64,000 bases of DNA from Hyunsoonleella ulvae (GTDB lineage: Bacteria > Bacteroidota > Bacteroidia > Flavobacteriales > Flavobacteriaceae), in contig NZ_JAEPJQ010000003.1 of NCBI RefSeq assembly GCF_016827605.1, forward strand, positions 124,001 to 188,000. Reading direction: 5' to 3'. A model generated the notes under the pieces. The model was not told the origin of the DNA and did not search any database. It saw only the letters and a program-made list of their open reading frames with translations. This document shows, piece by piece, positions 25,589 to 34,864 of this stretch. Each line of letters begins with the position of its first letter. The stretch's first letter is position 1. Position numbers and translations under genes: made by a program.

Positions 25589-26689
25589 ATGGGAATATCT
25601 CCTATTACAAAAAGAAATATATACAGAATTCTTCCATTTGGTCTAATTTGGCTCATATTCGCATGCTTATTTTTATGGATAGAATACGCTGCCATAGGAG
25701 ATCAGGCAAATACTCCTAAAGCTGCTATAAAAATCACTTCTAGTATACTGATATTTGCACTGTCAGGAATTACGCTTATTGGACTTTTAATTGGTTGTAT
25801 AGAAATACTTTTTCTAAATAGACTTTTTGTAAAACAGAGCTTCATAGTAAAAATAATTTCTAAGTTTTTTATCTATATGTTGTTCTTTTTCTTGATGATT
25901 TTGATAAATTATCCTATTGCTGCAAGTATAGAACTTAATACATCTATACTAGATGAGAGAGTTTGGGATAAGTATACCACGTTCTTTTTTAGTTTAACCC
26001 ATGTAAGTGCTATAATACAACTTACTTTTTCATTACTTATTTCTTTGTTGTATTCTGAAATTAGTGAAAACCTAGGACAAAACTTACTACTCAATTTTTT
26101 TACAGGCAAGTACCATCATCCAAAATCAGAAAGCAGAGTTTTTATGTTTGTAGATATGAAATCTTCAACATCAATAGCAGAGCAGTTAGGTCATATTGAA
26201 TACTTTACATTTTTACGTTCGTACTACTACGATTTAGCTAATGCAATTGTAAAAAACCATGGAGAAGTATACCAATATATTGGAGATGAAATAGTAATTT
26301 CATGGAAACTCCACAAAGGAATTCAAAACAACAACTGTGTTAAATGTTTTTTTGATATGAAGAAAGATTTGTTTTTGAAAAAAGCATCTTATCTAAAAAG
26401 GCATAAGATTTTTCCAGAGTTTAAGGCAGCATTGCATTGCGGAGAAGTTACTACTGGTGAAATTGGTGCTTTAAAAAAAGAAATTTTCTTCACAGGAGAT
26501 GTTTTGAATACAACCGCTAGAATACAAAGCTTGTGTAACACATACGACACAGAGCTTTTAATTTCAGAACAACTTAAAAATCAACTTAATTTAGGAGATA
26601 ATTATGCTATCGAAGCGTTACATAAACACCAAATAAAAGGGAAATCTGAATTGGTGACTATTTTTTCAGTTCAAGAAAACGGTTTTTAG
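25589..26689 (+). CDS. Membrane class III adenylate/guanylate cyclase-like protein
   Basis: 366 residues. Several hydrophobic segments (about 12-30, 48-72, 86-110, 132-155) precede a cytosolic cyclase domain. Metal-binding Asp residues lie in VFMFVDMKSSTSIAEQLGH and YQYIGDEIVISW; the transition-state Asn/Arg lie in GDVLNTTARIQ. The residues that usually select the base differ (Gln three before GD, Phe before TGD), so the substrate, or even activity, is open. This type with YQYxGDE is widespread in Flavobacteria. It would make a cyclic nucleotide second messenger. Confidence 0.85.
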   Translation: MGISPITKRNIYRILPFGLIWLIFACLFLWIEYAAIGDQANTPKAAIKITSSILIFALSGITLIGLLIGCIEILFLNRLFVKQSFIVKIISKFFIYMLFFFLMILINYPIAASIELNTSILDERVWDKYTTFFFSLTHVSAIIQLTFSLLISLLYSEISENLGQNLLLNFFTGKYHHPKSESRVFMFVDMKSSTSIAEQLGHIEYFTFLRSYYYDLANAIVKNHGEVYQYIGDEIVISWKLHKGIQNNNCVKCFFDMKKDLFLKKASYLKRHKIFPEFKAALHCGEVTTGEIGALKKEIFFTGDVLNTTARIQSLCNTYDTELLISEQLKNQLNLGDNYAIEALHKHQIKGKSELVTIFSVQENGF

Positions 26690-26696
26690 AAATTCG

Positions 26697-27491
26697 TTAT
26701 TTCAACCCACTCAACACCAATACAGGAATACTACTATGAAAATCCTTCTTCAAAATAGTATTCTTTTCCCATTTTTTAGCGAAGAAACCACGTTTTCTTC
26801 TAACTACACATAACATATCTGGGTTGTGCAATTGAAAATGCTCCAATACACCCTGAAACGTGGTTACATTCTCGGTTTTAGTAGTTTTATTTATAATGCT
26901 TTTTAAATCATCATTAACTTCAAAATCCTCTTCTTTGTGGTACTTAGTTTTAACTAACAGTAAATCTACAGCAGACTTAAATTTAGCTTTAATATCCTCA
27001 AGAGGTTTTAATACGTTATCTTTTTTAATGATTGCAGATTTTATAGCCATTAAAATACTTGAGGGTGCGGAAAATTTATAGCCTTCAGGTACAATCAATG
27101 TTGGCACATCCATTTGCTTAATTATTTTTCCGGAGGTTCTTCCTAAATATACCTCTTCTTTTATAGATGTCGTTTTAGGTTCAATCAATACTAAGTCCAC
27201 ATCAGCAGCCTTACAAGCAAGCTCTAAAGTATCTATTAAATCCCCTTTTAAGGTTTTTACAAAAACATCAACATTTTTCTTGTCAATTTGAGCTACCAAA
27301 CTATTTAAAAACGCTAAACTTTCACGTTCAATAATTTGGTCAACCTTTATCATTGTTCCAGCCTTAGTAAATACATTATAAACCTGAACAACAAACACCT
27401 TTGCTCCAAAATTTTCAGCAAAATCTATAGCATATTGTAAATGACTTACTGCATTTTTTGACGAACCTACAGGAACTAAAATATTTTTCAT
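26697..27491 (-). CDS. Universal stress protein (tandem UspA domains)
   Basis: 264 residues, two Usp-like halves. The first half is well kept: MKNILVPVGSSKNAV, and LGRTSGKIIKQMDVPTLIVP with the glycine-rich ATP-binding loop. The second half (from SILMAIKSA) is degenerate. It binds nucleotides in stress or energy limitation. It converges with the cyclase gene (7-bp gap) and is divergent from the GNAT gene. Confidence 0.88.
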   Translation of the reverse strand: MKNILVPVGSSKNAVSHLQYAIDFAENFGAKVFVVQVYNVFTKAGTMIKVDQIIERESLAFLNSLVAQIDKKNVDVFVKTLKGDLIDTLELACKAADVDLVLIEPKTTSIKEEVYLGRTSGKIIKQMDVPTLIVPEGYKFSAPSSILMAIKSAIIKKDNVLKPLEDIKAKFKSAVDLLLVKTKYHKEEDFEVNDDLKSIINKTTKTENVTTFQGVLEHFQLHNPDMLCVVRRKRGFFAKKWEKNTILKKDFHSSIPVLVLSGLK

Positions 27492-27552
27492 TTTTTTTGG
27501 AAGTTAAAACTTAAATTTACAATAAAATTTCAGGGCAAAAGTAAAACAATTA

Positions 27553-28053
27553 ATGATACGAAAGGGAACTCTTAAAGATATAGATAACATTTTAGGTATC
27601 ACAAACGCATGTGCAGCACACATGATACAACTAAACATTTTTCAATGGAATGAATTTTATCCAAATGCAGAAGCTTTTAGAAAAGATATAAAACGTAGTG
27701 AATGTTATGTTTTAGAGATTGAAGACAACATTATTGGCTGTATTACTGTTTCTACTTTAATGGATGAAGAGTATATTCCAGTAGAGTGGCTTACAGCAAA
27801 TAAAAACAATATTTATATACACCGTTTAGCCGTGCACCCAAAACATCAAGGTAAAGGGTACGCACAAAAATTGATACAATTTGCAGAACAATATGCAAAA
27901 GAAAACAAATACCAATCAATACGGCTAGATACTTTTTCACAAAACAAAAGAAACCAAAAGTTTTACGAACTTCGCGGCTATAAAAAACTAGGCGATATTT
28001 ATTTTCCTAGACAAAGTAAATATCCGTTTCATTGTTATGAGTTGGTCTTGTGA
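27553..28053 (+). CDS. GNAT family N-acetyltransferase
   Basis: 166 residues. The acetyl-CoA loop is VHPKHQGKGYAQKLI, followed by SIRLDTFSQNKRNQKFYELRGY typical of the fold's last helices. The substrate is unknown. Its stop overlaps the GTG start of the MATE gene (GTGA), so the two are translated together, which suggests a linked role, perhaps modification plus export of a compound. Confidence 0.9.
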   Translation: MIRKGTLKDIDNILGITNACAAHMIQLNIFQWNEFYPNAEAFRKDIKRSECYVLEIEDNIIGCITVSTLMDEEYIPVEWLTANKNNIYIHRLAVHPKHQGKGYAQKLIQFAEQYAKENKYQSIRLDTFSQNKRNQKFYELRGYKKLGDIYFPRQSKYPFHCYELVL

Positions 28054-29384
28054 GTAATAACATAACCCTAAAATACATTAATAAACTAGCTATCCCGGCA
28101 CTCATTTCTGGGATATCAGAACCTATACTTTCTATTACGGACACGGCTATTGTTGGAAATATTGATGTAAATCCGGTAGAATCGCTCGCAGCAGTAGGTA
28201 TCGTTGGTACATTTTTATCAATGTTAATATGGGTTTTGGGGCAAACCCGAAGTGCCATATCTGCCATAGTATCACAATACCTAGGGGCAAATAACCTTGA
28301 AGCTGTAAAAAACTTACCAGCACAAGCCATCTTTATAGTAACATCTTTAAGTGTTTTAATAATACTGGTTACATATCCTTTAACTAGTCAAATTTTTAAA
28401 CTCTACAATGCTTCAGGTCTTATTTTAGATTACAGTATTATATATTATAAAATCAGGGTATTTGGTTTTCCGTTTACATTATTTACCATAGCTGTTTTTG
28501 GCACATTTAGAGGTTTGCAAAATACCTATTATCCCATGATTATTGCCATTATCGGGGCAGTTGCTAATATTATTCTAGACTTTGTTTTAGTTTATGGAAT
28601 TCCAGGATACATAGAGCCCATGAATATAAAAGGTGCAGCTTATGCTAGTGTTATTGCGCAGATACTCATGGCGTTATTTTCAGCATTTTTTTTATTGAAA
28701 AAAACAAACATTCCACTTATACCAAAACTTCCTTTTAATAGCGAAATTATTAAGCTATTGCTGATGATTTTTAACTTATTTATAAGAACAGTTGCGCTTA
28801 ACATAACATTGTATTTCGCTGTAAGATTTGCAACAGGCTATGGTAAAAACTACATAGCTGCTTACACTATTGCCATTAACTTATGGTTTTTAGGAGCATT
28901 TATTATTGATGGGTATGCAGGTGCAGGCAATATTATGTCGGGTAAATTATTTGGAGCAAAGCACTACAAAGATTTAGTGCGCCTTAACAAGAAGCTTATT
29001 AAAATAGGGTTAATAATAGGTAGTGTTTTAGCTATAGTTGGATTTATTATCTATAAACCCATCGGTATGCTATTTACAAAAGAGTCTGAAGTTTTAGAGC
29101 TGTTTTACAATATGTTTTGGGTAGTGCTTATAATGCAACCTATTTGTGCAATTGCTTTTATTTTTGATGGGATTTTTAAGGGGCTCGGTAAAATGAGTAC
29201 ACTTAGAAACGTACTTTTAGGAGCCACATTTTTAGTGTTCCTTCCCATACTTTATGGATTAGATTATTTTAACCTAAAACTCAATGGCATTTTTATTGCA
29301 CTAACTTTTTGGATGATTGCTAGGGCATTACCTCTTTTAATTTATTTTAACAAACAATTTATACCACTTGCCAAAAACAACTAA
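28050..29384 (+). CDS. MATE family efflux transporter
   Basis: 444 residues with about 12 hydrophobic segments. The N-terminal LAIPALISGISEPILSITDT and the VGIVGTFLSMLIW and GAVANIILDFVLVYG segments are typical MatE repeats. It would export drugs or metabolites using Na+ or H+. It starts with GTG at 28050, overlapping the GNAT stop. Confidence 0.93.
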   Translation: MSNNITLKYINKLAIPALISGISEPILSITDTAIVGNIDVNPVESLAAVGIVGTFLSMLIWVLGQTRSAISAIVSQYLGANNLEAVKNLPAQAIFIVTSLSVLIILVTYPLTSQIFKLYNASGLILDYSIIYYKIRVFGFPFTLFTIAVFGTFRGLQNTYYPMIIAIIGAVANIILDFVLVYGIPGYIEPMNIKGAAYASVIAQILMALFSAFFLLKKTNIPLIPKLPFNSEIIKLLLMIFNLFIRTVALNITLYFAVRFATGYGKNYIAAYTIAINLWFLGAFIIDGYAGAGNIMSGKLFGAKHYKDLVRLNKKLIKIGLIIGSVLAIVGFIIYKPIGMLFTKESEVLELFYNMFWVVLIMQPICAIAFIFDGIFKGLGKMSTLRNVLLGATFLVFLPILYGLDYFNLKLNGIFIALTFWMIARALPLLIYFNKQFIPLAKNN

Positions 29385-29417
29385 CTTTGTATCGTACTTT
29401 TCAAGAATTTTAAAATA

Positions 29418-29585
29418 ATGCTTAGCATATTACAAAGTGCTGATATTGAGGAAAAACTTAAAGAAGCACCCGATAGTGGTTATGAAATAGGTGTTCTTAT
29501 AGGGTCTATGATACCCTTTGTAGTACTGGTAATCATCGCTTATATGATTTACTATTACAATAAAAAACGTAACTCTAACATGTAA
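29418..29585 (+). CDS. Small single-pass membrane protein
   Basis: 55 residues (MLSILQSADIEEKLKEAPDS..., ending KKRNSNM). A short acidic N-terminal helix is followed by one strong transmembrane segment (GVLIGSMIPFVVLVIIAYMI, about residues 25-44) and a basic tail, giving N-out/C-in by the positive-inside rule. It lies 33 bp after the MATE gene on the same strand and fills an otherwise empty gap. The coding shape is good, but with no homology check it stays a prediction. Confidence 0.65.
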   Translation: MLSILQSADIEEKLKEAPDSGYEIGVLIGSMIPFVVLVIIAYMIYYYNKKRNSNM

Positions 29586-29683
29586 TATGTACATTATAAC
29601 TTGCCTAATTAGTAATATTTTTTTTACTTTAACTTGAGTTATTAATAATCTTTTATTAAGTAGATAGAAAACGTCTTAAATAG

Positions 29684-29691
29684 TATATTTG
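29684..29691 (+). promoter_or_regulatory. -7 element of the queD-like gene
   Basis: TATATTTG is an exact TAnnTTTG match 18 bp before the ATG; the -33 region is poor. Confidence 0.55.
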
Positions 29692-29709
29692 CCAACCAAT
29701 AATTTACAA

Positions 29710-30159
29710 ATGAGTAGCATACGCATTACCAAACAATTTTCTTTTGAAGCAGGGCACGCCCTTCATGGTTACGATGGCAAATGTAAAAACATACATGGCC
29801 ATAGTTATAGTCTGGAAGTAACCGTTATTGGTAAACCTATTACAGATACCTCGCATGTAAAACACGGTATGGTTATAGATTTTGGTGATTTAAAAAAGAT
29901 TGTTAAAACTGAAATTGTTGATGTTTTTGATCATGCCATTGTATTTAATCAAAATACACCTCACGCCGAGCTTGGTAGAAATTTAGCTGCTGAGGGTCAT
30001 AATGTTTTATTGGTAGATTATCAACCTACCAGTGAGATGATGATTATAGATTTTGCAAAAAAAATTCAAGCATACTTACCAGAAAATATCAAGCTTCACT
30101 CTTTAAAATTAAGAGAAACAGCTACCAGCTATGCAGAATGGTATGCAAGCGATCAATAG
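29710..30159 (+). CDS. queD: 6-pyruvoyl-tetrahydropterin synthase / QueD family
   Basis: 149 residues from the ATG at 29710; the TTG at 29689 lies inside the promoter. Zinc ligands are the His of FEAGHALHGYDGKC and the pair in IHGHSYSLEV. The catalytic Cys is in the KCKNIHGH segment, and DHAIVFN plus LRETATSYAEW complete the family. The likely role is 6-carboxy-tetrahydropterin synthesis in the queuosine pathway. Confidence 0.93.
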   Translation: MSSIRITKQFSFEAGHALHGYDGKCKNIHGHSYSLEVTVIGKPITDTSHVKHGMVIDFGDLKKIVKTEIVDVFDHAIVFNQNTPHAELGRNLAAEGHNVLLVDYQPTSEMMIIDFAKKIQAYLPENIKLHSLKLRETATSYAEWYASDQ

Positions 30160-30358
30160 TGGGTTATAGCATAGCTTTTTGACTTGTACTTTCACTACGA
30201 CGAAAGCTATCACTACAATTATTAGCATACTATCTGTGAAAGTGTATACTTTATCTAAAGGCTTTCTATCTTCCGTGTAAAACAACTATATTTAGGCCAC
30301 GTAAATTATCAAACGTAGAATATACATAGCCTCAAAACAATTGATACTCAAAACTTAT

Positions 30359-31657
30359 ATGAAAACTGTTCTTGTATTTGTATTAGCATTTACAACGTTT
30401 AGCTATGCCCAAAACTATACGGCTTTAGATACAACTAGCTATGATAAAACCAAAGTATTAAAAAGTAACTACGAGTCTGAATTTGAAGTATTTAATAAAG
30501 CTATTTCTCAAGATTATTCTGGAAAACTTAAAAAAGAAATTATACGACTTCTTGAAGAACGACAAGCAGAAATTCTAAAAATGTTTTCAGATAGAAGTTT
30601 GTTGTTTGATAATGAATTTAATGAATTCTTGGAGACATCGTTAGATACGATTTTAATACACAATCCTGAGATAAAAGAGGATTATACGCTCTTATTATCA
30701 AAATCTCCCTCTCCAAATGCGTTTAGTATTGGTTACAATACTGTAATGGTAAATATGGGTTTATTTAAATATTTAGAAAATGAATATCAATTGCGATCTG
30801 TTATTATGCATGAATTGGCTCACGATATGAAAAAACACAACCTTAATGCTGTTGTCAACATTGCAAAAATAAATTTATCTAACGATTCAAAAAAAGCAAT
30901 TCAAGATATTAATAATGCAGAATATAACAAGGGAGGTTTGGCTTTTAAAAGGATGAGGGCATTGCTGATTAATCAAAGTCAGAAGAATCAAAAAGAAGAG
31001 TTAGAAGCAGATTCTTTAGGATATGTGTTGTATGAAAACACAAAATGGCCAATACAATCATTTGCCAATTCTTTCATTAGGCTAAAAACATTTGAAGATG
31101 CACCAAGCTTAGTTTTAGACTCTACGATTTATTCCCGTTTGTTCGATTTGGAAGATCAACCATTTAAAGCTAAATGGCTAGAGAAAGAAGATTTTAGTGC
31201 CTATAATTACAGTCATTTTAAAGAAAAAATTAGTGCTGATTCTATAGCTTCTCATCCTGAATTAACCAATAGAATTGCTAAAATAAGGGCGTTAATGCCA
31301 AAAGACCATGATTCCACTATTGTTAAACCCAATGAAAGTTTTTCAAAATTGCAATATAAATCTGTGTTTCAACAAGTAGCAAATCTTTTTGATTTAAAAG
31401 AGTATGGTGCTAGCTTATACTCTACATTAATATTACTAGAAAACTACCCAGATAATGCGTATTTATTAAAATACGTTGGTTTAAATTTTAATGAAATATA
31501 TAATGCTCAGAAAGCTTATACGCTAAACCGTTATGTGGAAAAGTTAAACCCACAAGAACAAAGTGATAGTTATAATCTGTTTTTAAATTTTATATGGAAT
31601 TTAAGGCTTTCTGAAATGAAAACAATAGCAGATTATTATACTTCAATCTATCCCTAG
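30359..31657 (+). CDS. M48-type zinc metalloprotease, exported
   Basis: 432 residues from the ATG at 30359, which gives a clean signal peptide (MKTVLVFVLAFTTFSYAQ). The zinc site is VIMHELAHDMKKH, with a downstream EELEADSLGYVLYE block supplying the third ligand, as in M48 peptidases. The C-terminal third is helical and TPR-like (FDLKEYGASLYSTLILLENY). It probably works in periplasmic protein quality control. Its TAG stop overlaps the stop of the opposite gene (CTAG). Confidence 0.88.
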   Translation: MKTVLVFVLAFTTFSYAQNYTALDTTSYDKTKVLKSNYESEFEVFNKAISQDYSGKLKKEIIRLLEERQAEILKMFSDRSLLFDNEFNEFLETSLDTILIHNPEIKEDYTLLLSKSPSPNAFSIGYNTVMVNMGLFKYLENEYQLRSVIMHELAHDMKKHNLNAVVNIAKINLSNDSKKAIQDINNAEYNKGGLAFKRMRALLINQSQKNQKEELEADSLGYVLYENTKWPIQSFANSFIRLKTFEDAPSLVLDSTIYSRLFDLEDQPFKAKWLEKEDFSAYNYSHFKEKISADSIASHPELTNRIAKIRALMPKDHDSTIVKPNESFSKLQYKSVFQQVANLFDLKEYGASLYSTLILLENYPDNAYLLKYVGLNFNEIYNAQKAYTLNRYVEKLNPQEQSDSYNLFLNFIWNLRLSEMKTIADYYTSIYP

Positions 31658-33225
31658 TAATTAATTTTTTCTAATCTTATTTTATTATATTTTTCTTCTT
31701 TAGCATTAAATTCTGCTAAAAGCACATATCCTTCTTTTGCCAAAAAGGGAATAATATTATAATCTTCAGATGTTATAGGTAAGGTTTGGTGCCCAAATTC
31801 CCCATCTATATAGGTTATAATACCTAGTACCCAATTTCTGTCTTTAGTTTCGGCATCTTTTTTATAATCGCGGTAAAATATAATAGAGCCTCCATCAACT
31901 TCTTGAGAGAACAAATAATCTATATTGCTTGAATAACTCTTCGATTTGTCTTTCTCTATAATAGAGGCATCTACCAGTTTAAAATCTTTATTAAACATAA
32001 AGAATACATAATCGGTAGTAATCACTTTTCCATTAGGTTTTACTTTATATTTTTCGGTAAGAATTCCAATGTCTCCGTTTTTGAGGAAAAAATAATTTAA
32101 TAATCGTAGTCTTAATCCGTTTTCAGTTAATCCGTTTCTCTTGATCTCAATAAATTTAGAGGCATCTTTCCATCTAAAAATGTCACTTTCCCTAGAATTA
32201 TCGTTTTCTATATTAAACTTGTTAAAGTTAAAGCCTAAAAAGTAATAACCAGAGATAACAGAGGATAAAATGGTTAACCTTTCATTTTCTAGATTAAAAA
32301 AATCTTTATAGTTGTAATCGTTATTTGTATTGTATGAAAAAGAACGTTTTTGTTCTCCATTTTTTAAATCATATATCAGGATATCTGATAAATCTTCATT
32401 TTTTTTCGTGTGGTAACGTATCAAGCCTATATTATCTTTATCCTTGTCTAAAAATAATGGATAATGACCTATGTAATCATTTTTAGCGGCTTTTAAAAGT
32501 GGTGCCTCCCACTTAGTTTCTTTATCAACTATAAACGAAAGAGACTTATCATGCTTATTCTTTATATATTTTTTCTTTATTTCTCCATCTTTATTTAAAA
32601 CTACTTTACGTTTTTCATCATTGTAAGAAAACAATGTTTTGTGTAATGCTAAAGAGTCCTTCTTTTCTTTTGAATACTCATTTTCATTATCAAGTTCTTT
32701 TAGTCTTTTTTTTGTAAATGTTTTTGCTAAACTATCTAAACTAATTTTTTTTCGTTTACCATTCTTATCATAGTAATACGGAGGTAAAAGTGTATTGTCT
32801 TTTAAAACTAATTTTTGATATACGCCCAGAGAATTAAACGAGCTAAGAACAGCTGAAGAATACACAGCATTATAAATTACTAAAGTATCTTTATTTTTAA
32901 AAACCCTTAAGCTTGATGATGCCTTTCGTGGAGCTACCAATTTTTTAAATGTGCCATTTGCAAATTTATTTAAGTTCTTATCTAACAGTATGTATTCTAT
33001 TTCTTCAATGTTTTCTGAGATTTCTCCATTGTTATACAAAGAATAATAACCAAATACATCATCGGTTTCAGTACATATATAACATGTGTTTTCTGGGTCG
33101 TAATTATTATAAAGAATATTAAAATCTATAAAAGTTCCGTTAGCTAGATTAAATAAATCTTGTGATTGTGAGTTTGCTACAAAAGCAGTAGAGACATAAA
33201 AAAGTACTAAAATGAAGTTTCTCAT
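31654..33225 (-). CDS. Exported protein of unknown function
   Basis: 523 residues from the ATG at 33225, which gives a signal peptide (MRNFILVLFYVSTAFVANSQ). The body is rich in Lys, Asp and Asn and has an alternating strand pattern like a beta-propeller or a large beta protein, but I see no named motif. There is no C-terminal T9SS signal that I can recognise. It is convergent with the M48 protease and divergent from lpxH. Confidence 0.75.
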   Translation of the reverse strand: MRNFILVLFYVSTAFVANSQSQDLFNLANGTFIDFNILYNNYDPENTCYICTETDDVFGYYSLYNNGEISENIEEIEYILLDKNLNKFANGTFKKLVAPRKASSSLRVFKNKDTLVIYNAVYSSAVLSSFNSLGVYQKLVLKDNTLLPPYYYDKNGKRKKISLDSLAKTFTKKRLKELDNENEYSKEKKDSLALHKTLFSYNDEKRKVVLNKDGEIKKKYIKNKHDKSLSFIVDKETKWEAPLLKAAKNDYIGHYPLFLDKDKDNIGLIRYHTKKNEDLSDILIYDLKNGEQKRSFSYNTNNDYNYKDFFNLENERLTILSSVISGYYFLGFNFNKFNIENDNSRESDIFRWKDASKFIEIKRNGLTENGLRLRLLNYFFLKNGDIGILTEKYKVKPNGKVITTDYVFFMFNKDFKLVDASIIEKDKSKSYSSNIDYLFSQEVDGGSIIFYRDYKKDAETKDRNWVLGIITYIDGEFGHQTLPITSEDYNIIPFLAKEGYVLLAEFNAKEEKYNKIRLEKINY

Positions 33226-33271
33226 ATAATTAGATTGGTAAAAGTTGCCACTTATAATATATAAGTATGCA

Positions 33272-33279
33272 CAAATATA
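33272..33279 (-). promoter_or_regulatory. Candidate -7 element of the exported unknown gene
   Basis: The minus strand reads TATATTTG, exact. A TTTG lies 24 bp upstream, slightly farther than usual. Confidence 0.4.
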
Positions 33280-33324
33280 TAAAAGCACATTTATTATAGA
33301 GATCAAACTTGTTATATTTACATC

Positions 33325-34095
33325 ATGCAAATCCCAAAAGGAAAAAAAATATATTTTGCTTCAGACAATCACTTGGGAGCACCAACCAAAGAAGCTTCGT
33401 TTCCCAGAGAAAAGAAATTCGTAGCGTGGTTAGATGAGATTAAAAAAGATGCTGCAGTAATTTTTCTTTTAGGTGACTTGTTTGATTTTTGGTTTGAGTA
33501 TAAAACCGTAGTGCCTAGAGGGTTTACAAGAACTCTAGGGAAACTTGCCGAAATTTCAGACTCAGGTATACCTATTCACTATTTTGTAGGTAATCACGAT
33601 CTGTGGATGAATGGCTATTTTGAAGAAGAATTAAACATTCCTGTATATCATAAACCCAAAGAATTCACTTTTAATGATAAAACATTTTTTATAGGTCACG
33701 GCGATGGTTTGGGTCCTGGAGATAAGGGCTACAAACGCTTAAAAAAAGTGTTTACCAATCCGTTTTTTAAATGGATATTCCAATGGGGACATCCAGATAT
33801 AGGTATGCGTATTGCTCAATACTTTTCAGTAAAGAATAAGTTAATTTCAGGAGATGATGATGCTACGTTTTTAGGAGAAGAAAATGAATGGTTGGTGCAA
33901 TATAGCAAACGAAAGTTAGCAGATAAACATCGCGATTATTTTGTGTTTGGACATAGGCATTTGCCTTTAGATATAAGTCTTAACGACAACTCAAAATACA
34001 TTAATCTAGGCGATTGGATCCAGTATTTTACTTATGCTGAGTTTGATGGAGAACGTATGGAGTTAAAAGAATATAAAAAGCCTTTACCCTTATAG
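33325..34095 (+). CDS. UDP-2,3-diacylglucosamine diphosphatase (LpxH-type)
   Basis: 256 residues, calcineurin-like phosphoesterase. Metal motifs are ASDNHLG, LLGDLFDFWFEY, FVGNHDLWM, IGHGDGLGPGD and FGHRHLPLD. This order and the DFWFEY segment are typical of the LpxH group of Bacteroidota, which hydrolyses UDP-diacylglucosamine to lipid X in lipid A synthesis at the inner membrane. Confidence 0.92.
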   Translation: MQIPKGKKIYFASDNHLGAPTKEASFPREKKFVAWLDEIKKDAAVIFLLGDLFDFWFEYKTVVPRGFTRTLGKLAEISDSGIPIHYFVGNHDLWMNGYFEEELNIPVYHKPKEFTFNDKTFFIGHGDGLGPGDKGYKRLKKVFTNPFFKWIFQWGHPDIGMRIAQYFSVKNKLISGDDDATFLGEENEWLVQYSKRKLADKHRDYFVFGHRHLPLDISLNDNSKYINLGDWIQYFTYAEFDGERMELKEYKKPLPL

Positions 34096-34129
34096 TAACA
34101 AGAAAAAGTATCTCTTGTAATTCTTAAAA

Positions 34130-34849
34130 ATGAGTTACGCAAACATCATAAAAGATTTTAATGAGAATGGATATTCTATCTTAAATAATATATACGTTAA
34201 TAATGAAGTTGAGCACATATTAACTTGTATAGAAAATACAGAACAAAACAATAATTCATTTTTAAAAACTAGAGACCTATTTGCAATAAGGCAATTGATT
34301 ATAAATATTCCAGAGCTAAAGCACCTTATTTTCAATAGTAGTCTTAGAGAATTAATTTCTAATTTTTCGAAATCTAGTTATTTTCTTTCCAAAGCTATTT
34401 ATTTTGATAAGCCAAGCAATTCCAATTGGTTTGTAGGGTATCATCAAGATTTAAGTATAAGTGTAGACAAAAAACTACAGCTAAAGGGCTATAAAAATTG
34501 GACTTACAAAAAAGGACAGTATGGAGTTCAGCCTCCTGTTAAAATTTTAGAAGATACGGTTACTGTTAGAGTTCATTTAGATGATACAAATGAAAATAAT
34601 GGAGCATTAAAAGTAATTCCAAAATCTCATTTAAATGGAATTATTCGTGCAGAATCTGAACATTGGAATATTAAAAATGAATACACCTGTAATGTAAAAA
34701 GAGGAGGGGTAATGTTAATGAAACCATTGACATTACATACATCAAATAGAACAACTAATGGTAAAAAACGTAGAGTTATTCACTTAGAATTTAATCATCA
34801 TAAATTGGTTCAACCATTAAAATGGTTAGAGTACTTAAGTATAAATTAG
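34130..34849 (+). CDS. Phytanoyl-CoA dioxygenase (PhyH) family protein
   Basis: 239 residues, Fe(II)/2-oxoglutarate dioxygenase fold. The metal-binding His-x-Asp is in VGYHQDLSIS, the distal His in MKPLTLHTSNRT, and the 2-oxoglutarate-binding Arg just after it (KKRRVIHLEF). The substrate is unknown; family members hydroxylate lipids or small metabolites. It is monocistronic-looking, between lpxH and a convergent MFS gene. Confidence 0.9.
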   Translation: MSYANIIKDFNENGYSILNNIYVNNEVEHILTCIENTEQNNNSFLKTRDLFAIRQLIINIPELKHLIFNSSLRELISNFSKSSYFLSKAIYFDKPSNSNWFVGYHQDLSISVDKKLQLKGYKNWTYKKGQYGVQPPVKILEDTVTVRVHLDDTNENNGALKVIPKSHLNGIIRAESEHWNIKNEYTCNVKRGGVMLMKPLTLHTSNRTTNGKKRRVIHLEFNHHKLVQPLKWLEYLSIN

Positions 34850-34864
34850 ATTAATAATCAAGGT

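Noticed and set aside
30160..30358. Inverted ACTTTCAC/GTGAAAGT words before the M48 protease gene
   Set aside because: The 8-bp arms are about 50 bp apart with no support for pairing or a regulator, so likely chance.
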